Shown: in pieces, positions 7,162 through 12,847 of the stretch | Numbering within the stretch: the first letter of the stretch is position 1 | Layout of the letters: the number at the start of each line of letters is the position of its first letter | Notes under the pieces: model-generated | Database searches by the model: none | Told to the model about the DNA's origin: nothing | The model's input: only the letters and a program-made list of their open reading frames with translations | Made by a program: the position numbers and the translations under genes | Assembly: GCA_910578365.1 (NCBI GenBank) | Contig: CAJTRC010000070.1 | Location: 1 to 12,847, forward strand | Length of the DNA: 12,847 nt | Direction: 5' to 3' | Source: an uncultured Muribaculaceae bacterium | GTDB taxonomy: Bacteria > Bacteroidota > Bacteroidia > Bacteroidales > Muribaculaceae

Positions 7162-8466
7162 ATGTTATTGATTCATAACGCACAGGTGGTGTTTCCAAGC
7201 TCGGAGGCGCCACTTTTAGGATATGTGGCCATCGAAGGCGAACGTATAATCCGTACCGGGCAGGGGCCGGCACCGGCAGAACTTACCGGCGAGGCCACCG
7301 AAGTTGTCGACGCATCCGGAGCCACTCTCATGCCCGGCGTCATCGACTGCCATGTCCACTTCCGCGAACCCGGCCTTACCCATAAGGCCACAATGGCTTC
7401 GGAAAGCCGCGCCGCGGCTGCCGGAGGTGTGACCAGCTGGATTGACATGCCCAACACCATTCCGCCTACAACCACACTCGATGCCTGGGAGGAGAAAAAA
7501 CGCATCGCCGCCGCAAGCGCCGTGGGCAACTACGCTTTCTTCGTGGGGGCCACAAGCGACAATCTCGGGCTGCTGCGCAGGCTGCCCTTCGACCGCGTGC
7601 CGGGTGTAAAGCTGTTCATGGGTCAGAGTACCGGCAATATGGCCGTGGAAGGCAATGGAGCCGTCGAGGCCATATTTGCCGAAGTCGAGGCACCGATAGT
7701 GGTCCACGCCGAAGACGATACCGTCATAGCCGCCAACCTGCAGCGCCTGCGCGCCGAGTTCGGCGAAGAATTGCCTGTGAGCCTGCACAGCCGGCTGCGC
7801 TCGGTCGAGGCCTGTGTGAGAGCCTCCGAACGAGCCATGGAACTGGCCTCACGCTACGGCTCGCGCCTGCATCTGGCCCACGTGTCGACTGCCGACGAGT
7901 GTGCCTTGCTCGATGCCGGCCCCATAGCCGGCAAACGAATCACCGCCGAAGTGTCGCCCCACCATCTGTGGTGGTGTTCCGACGACTACAAACGTTGCGG
8001 TGCGCGCATAAAAATGAATCCGGCCGTAAAAGGCCCCGAACACCGCGAACGCCTGCGTTCGGCTCTTGTCGAAGGACGGCTCGACATGGTGGCCACCGAC
8101 CACGCCCCGCATCTGCCGGCCGACAAGGCAGGCAATCTGCTGAAAGCAGCCAGCGGCTCGCCCATGGTACAGTTCTCGCTGCCTGCGATGCTTACTCTGT
8201 ACGACAATCCGGCCTTCGTAGCCCGCAAGATGGCGCAGACTCCCGCCGAACTGTTCGGAATCCGGGGCCGCGGCAGCATAGCCGAAGGCAACTATGCCGA
8301 CCTGGTGCTGGTCGAACGCCACGACCATATAGTGCAGGACAGCGACGTGCTGAGCCTCTGCGGCTGGACTCCCATGGCCGGCGAACGCCTTGGCTGGCGG
8401 GTACTCCGCACATGGATTAACGGCGCCGCACCCGATGCGCCGGGCCGTCCGCTGGAGTTTGCATAA
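7162..8466 (+). CDS. pyrC: Dihydroorotase (class I-like amidohydrolase)
   Basis: A 434-residue cytosolic metalloenzyme of pyrimidine biosynthesis that interconverts carbamoyl-aspartate and dihydroorotate. All active-site elements are visible: D-C-H-V-H-F-R-E-P-G with the metal ligands His64 and His66, the lysine to be carboxylated in KLFMGQSTG (Lys150), VHAEDD with His182, LHLAHVST with His240, EVSPHHLWW, and ATDHAPH with Asp313. The C-terminal GSIAEGNYADLVLVE is typical of the amidohydrolase small domain. Length and motifs fit a catalytically complete enzyme rather than the inactive PyrC-like partner of some aspartate transcarbamoylases. Allantoinase or hydantoinase is less likely, given KLFMGQSTG and the intact HFREPG. 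It ends 24 bp before a strong hairpin that closes the plus-strand block. No clear promoter is visible in the 64-bp gap, so cotranscription with the glycosyltransferase gene is possible. Confidence 0.93.
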   Translation: MLLIHNAQVVFPSSEAPLLGYVAIEGERIIRTGQGPAPAELTGEATEVVDASGATLMPGVIDCHVHFREPGLTHKATMASESRAAAAGGVTSWIDMPNTIPPTTTLDAWEEKKRIAAASAVGNYAFFVGATSDNLGLLRRLPFDRVPGVKLFMGQSTGNMAVEGNGAVEAIFAEVEAPIVVHAEDDTVIAANLQRLRAEFGEELPVSLHSRLRSVEACVRASERAMELASRYGSRLHLAHVSTADECALLDAGPIAGKRITAEVSPHHLWWCSDDYKRCGARIKMNPAVKGPEHRERLRSALVEGRLDMVATDHAPHLPADKAGNLLKAASGSPMVQFSLPAMLTLYDNPAFVARKMAQTPAELFGIRGRGSIAEGNYADLVLVERHDHIVQDSDVLSLCGWTPMAGERLGWRVLRTWINGAAPDAPGRPLEFA

Positions 8467-8490
8467 TTCCGGGCTTTTACCGGGCCTGCA

Positions 8491-8546
8491 GAATACAGTC
8501 AGCCCCCTCTCCGTTGGCCTCAGCGGATAGGGGGCTGACTGTATTC
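8491..8546. terminator. Strong bidirectional hairpin between pyrC and queC
   Basis: GAATACAGTCAGCCCCCT (8491-8508) pairs perfectly over 18 bp with 8529-8546. After one mismatch the stem continues with TCCG/CGGA (8510-8513 with 8524-8527). It sits in the 114-bp gap between two convergent genes. There is no long T-run, but the position and stem strength support a shared terminator. Confidence 0.8.
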
Positions 8547-8580
8547 AAGCCTGTAAAAACTATGTTATATAGGCTGTAAA

Positions 8581-9237
8581 CTATTCTTCGTATTCAGTGG
8601 GGTCGTCGATACCGGCTTCAGCCAGAGCCGCTTTGCGCTCCTGACATGTGCCGCAACGTCCGCAATGCTTTTCGCCGCCCTTGTAGCAGCTGTAGGTTTC
8701 GCTGTAGTCGAGTTCCATTCTCTTGCCACGCTCGGCAATCTGTGTCTTGGTAAGCAGACTGTATGGCGCACGCAACTCAATACGGTCGTATGTACCTTCG
8801 GCTATGGCTCCGGCCATGGCGCGGACAAAGGAGTCGCGACAGTCGGGATACAGCGCATGGTCGCCCGCATGGTTGGCAATCATCACAGCCTTAAGCCCGC
8901 GGCTCTCGGCCAGACCGGCGGCAGCAGCCAGCATAATACCGTTGCGGAAAGGCACCACAGTGCTTTTCATATTGTCGAAGTCGTACTCACCTTCAGGTAT
9001 GGCCTCGGCCCCCTCGAGAAGCGACGAATGGAAGTTCTCGCCAATGAAACTGAGGTCGATTTCCACCAGTTCGATACCCAGGCGCTTGCAGTGCAGGCGC
9101 GCAAACTCCAGTTCGCGCATGTTGTGGTTCGAACCGTAAATGAAGTTAACGGCCAGGTCAATGCAGTGTGCGTATTCGTAGAGCATGGTCACGGAGTCCA
9201 TGCCGCCCGACAGCACCATCAAAGAGTCTTTTCCCAT
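8581..9237 (-). CDS. queC: 7-cyano-7-deazaguanine (preQ0) synthase QueC
   Basis: A 218-residue cytosolic enzyme that converts 7-carboxy-7-deazaguanine, ammonia and ATP to preQ0, the nitrile precursor of queuosine. The ATP PP-loop SGGMDS is at residues 10-15. The region from KSTVVPFRNG (91-100) to PDCRDSFV (131-138) is the conserved QueC core. Four cysteines, Cys184, Cys192, Cys195 and Cys198 (C-x7-C-x2-C-x2-C), form the family zinc site. The length matches E. coli QueC closely. It starts 6 nt after the stop of queF, so the two steps that make and then reduce preQ0 are encoded together. The other genes of preQ0 synthesis (folE, queD, queE) are not in the window. Confidence 0.96.
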   Translation of the reverse strand: MGKDSLMVLSGGMDSVTMLYEYAHCIDLAVNFIYGSNHNMRELEFARLHCKRLGIELVEIDLSFIGENFHSSLLEGAEAIPEGEYDFDNMKSTVVPFRNGIMLAAAAGLAESRGLKAVMIANHAGDHALYPDCRDSFVRAMAGAIAEGTYDRIELRAPYSLLTKTQIAERGKRMELDYSETYSCYKGGEKHCGRCGTCQERKAALAEAGIDDPTEYEE

Positions 9238-9243
9238 ATTATA

Positions 9244-9723
9244 TTATTTTACCATGTTATAGTTTGAGAATGCCTGGAGCATACGCTGGCGCGCCAGTTC
9301 CTGATGCTCGGCATCGCCATAGTTGGCAAAGGGATAAATGGATATGCCGCCACGGGGGGTAAACAGGCCTATCACCTCGATATAACGCGGATCCATCAGC
9401 TTCACCAGGTCTTTCATAATCACGTTCACGCAGTCTTCGTGAAAGTCGCCGTGGTTACGGAAACTGAACAGATACAGTTTAAGACTCTTGCTCTCGACCA
9501 TGCGCTCGCGCGGTATATAGTTTATGATTATGCGCGCGAAATCGGGCTGGCCGGTAATCGGACACAGCGAGGTGAATTCCGGACAGTTGAACGTAACCAG
9601 ATATTCATTGCCGGGATGCTTGTTGATGAAAGTTTCCAGCACCTCGGGTGCATAGTCGGTAGGATATTTCACACCCTGGTTGCCCAGCAGTGTGCAGTCT
9701 TTTACTTCTTCGTCGGTTCGCAC
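9244..9723 (-). CDS. queF: NADPH-dependent 7-cyano-7-deazaguanine reductase QueF (short, unimodular type)
   Basis: A 159-residue cytosolic enzyme reducing preQ0 to preQ1, the base that TGT inserts into tRNA position 34. The key features are the nucleophilic cysteine in PEFTSLCP (Cys54), the aspartate in GQPD (Asp61) and the QueF motif ESKSLKLYLFSFRNHG (77-92). Length and these motifs match the short Bacillus-type enzyme rather than the long E. coli type. The start is a GTG at 9721-9723: an in-frame stop lies at 9739-9741, no ATG occurs between it and the conserved core, and the residues after the GTG (TLLGNQG at 11-17) align with the usual N-terminus. It is the first gene of a queF-queC pair. 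Its leader contains competing stem-loops, described separately. Confidence 0.95.
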   Translation of the reverse strand: MRTDEEVKDCTLLGNQGVKYPTDYAPEVLETFINKHPGNEYLVTFNCPEFTSLCPITGQPDFARIIINYIPRERMVESKSLKLYLFSFRNHGDFHEDCVNVIMKDLVKLMDPRYIEVIGLFTPRGGISIYPFANYGDAEHQELARQRMLQAFSNYNMVK

Positions 9724-9812
9724 TTTTCTTAGGGATATTTAATGATTAATAAGTATGGGGAGTGCCGAACCTAAGAAATCTCACACCAAGTATGTGGCTT
9801 CTGAAGTTCGGC
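9724..9812 (-). promoter_or_regulatory. Structured leader of queF-queC with two competing stem-loops
   Basis: In transcript order (minus strand), stem 1 pairs GCCGAAC (9812-9806) with GTTCGGC (9770-9764) and continues with AGAA/TTCT pairs and a short CACA/TGTG cap region. Stem 2 pairs TTTCTTAGG (9778-9770) with CCTAAGAAA (9733-9725), a perfect 9-bp match ending one base before the GTG start. TTTCTTAGG belongs to the 3' side of stem 1, so both cannot form fully. This resembles an expression platform. No known preQ1 aptamer pattern was recognised, and no clear promoter is seen. Confidence 0.5.
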
Positions 9813-9851
9813 AGCACCCTCTGCATTTATCGTCAACTCCGGAAATGGCCG

Positions 9852-9891
9852 CGGAAAGGTGCGCCGGCTATAATAGCGATGCACCTTTCCG
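9852..9891 (-). terminator. Hairpin downstream of recA, likely terminator
   Basis: CGGAAAGGTGC (9852-9862) pairs perfectly over 11 bp with GCACCTTTCCG (9881-9891), and GCTA/TAGC can pair inside the loop. It begins 9 bp after the recA stop in the direction of transcription. No T-run follows, so readthrough into queF is possible. Confidence 0.7.
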
Positions 9892-9899
9892 GGGTAAAA

Positions 9900-11087
9900 T
9901 CAGAGATCTTCTTCAATGGAGAAATCGTCGGGCAGACTGTCGTCGAAGTCCAGTGTGCCGTCGGACTCTTTTGCCGGAGCAGCCGGATTCTCGTCGGCAG
10001 CTTTAGGCTTGCGGGCCGGAGAGCCGTTTTTGCCCCGGCGTTCTTCCTCGGCCTGCTTCATGGCATCGGCCACGGCCCGGCTGAGCTCGTCGAGCAGTTC
10101 GGGATTGTCGGCCAGCATGGACTTCACACCCTCGCGGCCCTGGCCGAGCTTGGTGTCGTTGTAGCTGAACCACGAACCGCTCTTCTTTATCACGCCGTAT
10201 TCAACACCAAGGTCGATTACCTCGCCGGTCTTGCTGATGCCCTCGCCGAACATGATGTCGAACTCGGCACGCTTGAACGGGGGTGCCACCTTGTTTTTCA
10301 CTACCTTTATAAAGGCGCGTTTGCCCAGCACATCGTCGCCGTCCTTAATTGGATTGCGCGAGCGGATGTCGATACGCACCGATGCATAGAATTTCAGCGC
10401 GTTGCCGCCGGTAGTTGTTTCGGTAGGGCCGAACATCTGGCCAATTTTCTCACGCAGCTGATTTATGAAAATGCAGGTGGTGTTGGTACGCGATATGGCG
10501 CCGGTGAGCTTGCGCATGGCCTGTGACATGAGGCGCGCCTGCAGACCCATATTGCGATCGCCCATCTCACCCTCGATTTCGTTTTTGGGAGTCAGCGCGG
10601 CCACGGAGTCGACCACCAGAATATCGATGGCACTCGAGCGTATCAGTTGCTCGGCAATTTCAAGGGCCTGCTCGCCGTTGTCGGGCTGCGAAATCAGCAA
10701 GTTGTTGATATCTACGCCAAGCTGCTGGGCATAGAAGCGGTCGAAGGCATGTTCGGCGTCGATAATGGCCGCGATGCCGCCCTGCTTCTGCGCCTCGGCT
10801 ATGGCATGGATGGCCAGTGTGGTCTTACCCGACGACTCGGGGCCGAATATCTCTATGATACGTCCGCGGGGGTAACCGCCCACACCAAGGGCATAGTTAA
10901 GGCCTACCGAACCGGTGGGAATCACGTCGACATCCTCAACCACTTCGTCGCCGAGCTTCATCACGGCGCCGCGGCCGTAAGCTTTTTCTATACGCCCCAT
11001 GGCCTGTGCCAGGGCTTCGAGCCGGGCAGCCTGCGGATTGCCTTCGTCCGCAGCTGTCTTCTTTGTACTTTTCTTAGGTTTTTCCAT
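9900..11087 (-). CDS. recA: Recombinase RecA
   Basis: A 395-residue RecA, counted from the ATG at 11085-11087; an upstream GTG at 11138 in the same frame would include the promoter -7 element and is rejected. Walker A is GPESSGKT (82-89), Walker B ends in DILVVDSVAAL (155-165), and NQLREKIG (209-216) precedes loop L2. RecA forms filaments on single-stranded DNA, drives strand exchange and triggers LexA cleavage. L2 reads QMFGPTETTTGG (217-228), whereas the near-universal form is VMFGNPETTTGG; the key Phe219 and Glu223 are kept but Asn and Pro are replaced. The N-terminus has a Lys-rich segment. The C-terminal tail beyond about 350 is low-complexity and strongly acidic, as is common for RecA autoregulation. 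It has its own promoter and a downstream hairpin, so it is probably monocistronic. Confidence 0.97.
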   Translation of the reverse strand: MEKPKKSTKKTAADEGNPQAARLEALAQAMGRIEKAYGRGAVMKLGDEVVEDVDVIPTGSVGLNYALGVGGYPRGRIIEIFGPESSGKTTLAIHAIAEAQKQGGIAAIIDAEHAFDRFYAQQLGVDINNLLISQPDNGEQALEIAEQLIRSSAIDILVVDSVAALTPKNEIEGEMGDRNMGLQARLMSQAMRKLTGAISRTNTTCIFINQLREKIGQMFGPTETTTGGNALKFYASVRIDIRSRNPIKDGDDVLGKRAFIKVVKNKVAPPFKRAEFDIMFGEGISKTGEVIDLGVEYGVIKKSGSWFSYNDTKLGQGREGVKSMLADNPELLDELSRAVADAMKQAEEERRGKNGSPARKPKAADENPAAPAKESDGTLDFDDSLPDDFSIEEDL

Positions 11088-11113
11088 TTTTGGACTGTTT
11101 TTAGTTTCTGCTA

Positions 11114-11121
11114 CAAAGTTA
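11114..11121 (-). promoter_or_regulatory. recA promoter, -7 element
   Basis: On the minus strand TAACTTTG is an exact match to TAnnTTTG, 26 bp upstream of the chosen recA ATG. No good -33 TTTG is visible at the expected spacing. A small inverted repeat GGGCAA/TTGCCC (11133-11138 with 11144-11149) sits just upstream, where an operator or a weak terminator of the preceding gene could lie. Confidence 0.65.
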
Positions 11122-11173
11122 CGGATTTTCACGGGCAAGTTTATTGCCCCGCTCGGTTAAAATAAGATAAATC

Positions 11174-11851
11174 CTATAACATATCTCGCAAAGCTTCACA
11201 GCGCAGGGCAAAATCCGATATAGCCTTACGGTCATCCTCGCCAAGGCCGTAGATGTCGCAGCCACACTCGACGCAGAACTCCACCTCGGCATTATTGCCG
11301 TGGCCGTACGGACACACATACACACGCTTGGTTCCCAGCAAGGTACGGCGCTCCTCCACCCTGCCCAGCGGCGGAAGCTGCCGCAAAGAGTGCAGCAGAC
11401 GCTCCATGGCCTCAAGGTCGCTGCGGTCGTACTCGGGCTGGAACGCCGGCAGACAGCGTATCACCAACTGCAGCGAGGCGGCATCGCCCGCGGCAAGAAG
11501 CCTCTGCAAGCGCACAGCGTCGAAGAGCATACATTCGTCGACGAGGCGCACAAACTCGTCGGGCATCGTGGACACATCGCCATACAGGGTATCGAGGGCA
11601 TGCCGGCGGTCAACACTCCGCAGATATTCCGGAAAGTACTTCAGAGCCACCACATGCAGACCGCTGCGCTGTTCCTGCTGCAACATCAGCGCCACAAGAT
11701 ACTTGCGGTAAAGCGCCGGTCCGAGGCCGCTCATGCGGTGCTCGATTATATACGCCCAGTTATGGCCCGACGGAAACGTGTCGGGCTTCTCCAGCAGCGA
11801 CGCATAGCAGCGGCGCAGACATTCGGCTTTAAGATTTTCAGCTGCAACCAT
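11174..11851 (-). CDS. Uncharacterised protein with a C-terminal zinc ribbon
   Basis: A 225-residue soluble protein that I do not recognise. Residues 1-165 are predicted mostly helical, with no signal peptide or membrane segment. Near the end, CPYGH (180-184) and FCVECG (192-197) place Cys180, His184, Cys193 and Cys196 as likely ligands of a small zinc ribbon, followed by about 25 helical residues. Such ribbons bind RNA, DNA or proteins, but nothing here shows which. The gene lies between the tRNA-Arg terminator (14 bp upstream of its ATG) and the recA promoter (about 50 bp downstream), so it may be transcribed alone or by readthrough from the tRNA gene. Codon use and composition look like the neighbours, with no sign of transfer. 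Confidence 0.8.
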   Translation of the reverse strand: MVAAENLKAECLRRCYASLLEKPDTFPSGHNWAYIIEHRMSGLGPALYRKYLVALMLQQEQRSGLHVVALKYFPEYLRSVDRRHALDTLYGDVSTMPDEFVRLVDECMLFDAVRLQRLLAAGDAASLQLVIRCLPAFQPEYDRSDLEAMERLLHSLRQLPPLGRVEERRTLLGTKRVYVCPYGHGNNAEVEFCVECGCDIYGLGEDDRKAISDFALRCEALRDML

Positions 11852-11864
11852 TAGTTCTAAAACA

Positions 11865-11890
11865 CATTTCGCCCCATGCGGGGCGAAATG
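11865..11890 (-). terminator. Intrinsic terminator of tRNA-Arg
   Basis: CATTTCGCCCC (11865-11875) and GGGGCGAAATG (11880-11890) form a perfect 11-bp stem with an ATGC loop. On the minus strand it is followed by TGTTTT. It lies 10 bp after the tRNA-Arg 3' end. Confidence 0.85.
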
Positions 11891-11900
11891 CTCATTGTTG

Positions 11901-11972
11901 TACCCCGGAGCAGAATCGAACTGCTATCTAAAGTTTAGGAAACTTCTATTCTATCCGTTGAACTACCGGGGC
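11901..11972 (-). tRNA. tRNA-Arg (anticodon CCU)
   Basis: The minus strand folds as a 72-nt cloverleaf: acceptor GCCCCGG with CCGGGGT (a G-U first pair) and discriminator A, U8-A9, a 4-bp D stem, anticodon stem GAAGT/ACTTT with loop TTCCTAA giving anticodon CCU, a 4-nt variable loop, and T arm AGCAG-TTCGATT-CTGCT. It reads AGG codons. CCA is not encoded. Confidence 0.95.
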
Positions 11973-11990
11973 ATGAATCGAAATATAATG

Positions 11991-11998
11991 CAAAGTTA
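11991..11998 (-). promoter_or_regulatory. tRNA-Arg promoter, -7 element
   Basis: On the minus strand TAACTTTG is an exact TAnnTTTG element, 18 bp upstream of the mature 5' end. No clear -33 box is seen at 19-21 bp spacing. Confidence 0.65.
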
Positions 11999-12019
11999 GC
12001 AAATTTTCGCGACATAAGT

Positions 12020-12050
12020 ATTGCAGATTAAAAAAAAATCTGTAACTTTG
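12020..12050 (+). promoter_or_regulatory. tRNA-Leu promoter (-33 and -7 elements)
   Basis: ATTG (12020-12023) and TAACTTTG (12043-12050) match the Bacteroidota TTTG / TAnnTTTG pattern with a 19-bp spacer. The start of transcription is expected near 12057, just before the tRNA. Confidence 0.75.
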
Positions 12051-12060
12051 TCCCACATTT

Positions 12061-12144
12061 GCCCGGATGGTGGAATGGTAGACACGAGGGACTTAAAATC
12101 CCTTGGCCTTTTCGGCTGTGCGGGTTCGAGTCCCGCTCCGGGCA
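12061..12144 (+). tRNA. tRNA-Leu (anticodon UAA)
   Basis: An 84-nt class II tRNA: acceptor GCCCGGA with TCCGGGC and discriminator A, anticodon stem AGGGA/TCCCT with loop CTTAAAA giving anticodon UAA, a long variable arm (GCC-TTTTC-GGC), and T arm GCGGG-TTCGAGT-CCCGC. It reads UUA and, through wobble, UUG. CCA is not encoded. Confidence 0.97.
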
Positions 12145-12150
12145 CATGGT

Positions 12151-12186
12151 CAAGAGGCTGCGCTGTTTTTTCAGCGCAACCTCTTG
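12151..12186. terminator. Terminator hairpin after tRNA-Leu
   Basis: CAAGAGGCTGCGCTG (12151-12165) pairs with CAGCGCAACCTCTTG (12172-12186), 14 of 15 positions, around a T6 loop. It starts 6 bp after the tRNA and lies between convergent genes, so it may also stop transcription coming from the channel gene. Confidence 0.8.
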
Positions 12187-12242
12187 GTATTCGGGGGCAA
12201 GCCAAACCGGCAGTTTATCGCCAATTCAGCCCGCAGCCGTAT

Positions 12243-12836
12243 TCAGACTGTTCCCTCGGCATTCTTTTCATGCTCCTTCTTTTCCATAACCGACTGATAA
12301 TTGTTGATTATAGCGCCGGTAACCAAGTTAAGCAGCATGAATGCGGCTATGATAAACCAGATGATATGGAACAGGTTTATCACCACCGGCGGTGTCTTGA
12401 TTACTCCGAGTTCGTAGGCTGTGATATGGTTGTAGCGGAGGTCGGTCCAGTCTTCTCCGGTAAGCTCGCGGAAGAGTGTAAACATGGCCTCGCCGAGTGT
12501 TCCGAAGGGGTCGGGTGAATTCGAAGGCGAATGTGGAGCTATTTCCATCAGCTTCTCATAGCTCTCCTTCTCCTCGCCCTGAAGGGTTGCCGGGTCGGGC
12601 AACTTGAACAGCCCTACTCCGATAATCGAAAACAGGTATATGAATACTCCGAAAAGCAGCACATTGTAGAACATGGCCGTGGTACTCCTGAGCAGCACGC
12701 TTACTATCAACGCGAGTTCGGGATAAGGAACACCATAAAAAAGTTGAATCGGCAGCTTAAAAAAGTTGCCGATTCTCTTGGTAATATTACTGATATTTAG
12801 TAATTTAGAGGTACTAAACAATAAATACTGTATCAT
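12243..12836 (-). pseudogene. Voltage-gated-type cation channel, pore half only (5'-truncated or running off the window)
   Basis: The protein from about residue 37 on is the C-terminal half of an Ion_trans channel subunit: S4-S5 linker (PYPELALIVSVLLRS, 37-51), S5 (about 55-77), a long acidic turret (80-110), pore helix FGTLGEAMFTLFREL (111-125), selectivity filter TGEDW (126-130) and S6 (about 152-179), then a charged tail. The filter resembles those of calcium channels more than the TLESW of NaChBac. Residues 1-36 contain no S1-S4 sensor and no arginine repeats; they are encoded by about 30% GC DNA holding a terminator-like hairpin. The frame is open past the first ATG to the window edge, so an N-terminal extension cannot be excluded. 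If translation starts at Met55 (12674), a two-helix pore-only protein would result. I lean to a truncated gene. Confidence 0.6.
12746..12775 (-). terminator. Terminator-like hairpin inside the 5' part of the channel reading frame
   Basis: GAATCGGCA (12746-12754) pairs perfectly with TGCCGATTC (12767-12775), and the stem extends inward with CTT/AAG pairs. On the minus strand it is followed by AACTTTTTT, the layout of an intrinsic terminator for a gene beyond the right edge of the window. Its location within an apparent coding frame is the oddity. Confidence 0.6.
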
Positions 12837-12847
12837 GATTACCGAAA

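Noticed and set aside
9755..9900. Small plus-strand open frames between recA and queF
   Set aside because: They overlap hairpins and antisense recA sequence, and their translations show no recognisable protein features.
11088..11138. A GTG start giving RecA 17 extra residues
   Set aside because: The extension includes the TAACTTTG promoter element, and the ATG at 11087 gives a normal RecA N-terminus.

Overview
The window looks like a chromosomal piece of a Bacteroidota genome, most likely order Bacteroidales and perhaps a Muribaculaceae-type gut commensal. The support is the coding (a peptide-transporter subgroup, a bEBP-LptE-SecG cluster and a short QueF of kinds I associate with Bacteroidales), a GC-rich, alanine-rich coding style, the lack of clear Shine-Dalgarno sites, and exact copies of the Bacteroidota -7 promoter element TAnnTTTG upstream of recA, both tRNA genes and the sigma-54 activator gene. 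The family-level guess is inference. Nearly all of the window is ordinary core genome; there is no phage, insertion sequence or CRISPR array.

Layout. From 56 to 4207 a minus-strand block reads, in order of transcription, sigma-54 activator (bEBP) -> lptE -> a conserved protein with a TPR-like C-terminus -> secG -> U32-family tRNA hydroxylase-like protein. The first four genes overlap or are 1-4 nt apart and form a cell-envelope operon (LPS assembly plus Sec secretion) headed by a regulator. Divergent from it, a plus-strand block (4397-8466) carries a POT/PTR2 peptide transporter, a polyprenol-phosphate mannose synthase-like glycosyltransferase and dihydroorotase (pyrC). The transporter and glycosyltransferase genes are separated by a 76-bp near-perfect palindrome. 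An 18-bp perfect hairpin after pyrC separates it from the convergent queF-queC pair of queuosine biosynthesis (minus strand, 8581-9723). Upstream of that pair, still on the minus strand, lie recA (9900-11087) and a zinc-ribbon protein of unknown function (11174-11851). A divergent tRNA pair, Arg(CCU) on minus and Leu(UAA) on plus, shares an 88-bp promoter region. The right edge holds the pore half of a voltage-gated-type cation channel.

Points most worth a second look: (1) the channel fragment, with a TGEDW selectivity filter and a sharp switch at about 12735 from normal composition to about 30% GC DNA carrying a terminator-like hairpin, which suggests a 5' truncation or fusion; (2) a leader upstream of queF with two competing stem-loops, the second pairing right up to the GTG start, which looks like an undescribed regulatory RNA; (3) a well-spaced sigma-54 (-24/-12) promoter match facing the peptide transporter and sitting next to the gene of the sigma-54 activator; (4) the palindrome with six CATAG half-sites; (5) substitutions in the DNA-binding loop L2 of RecA and in proton-coupling positions of the POT transporter. 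I found no complete novel multi-gene system here.
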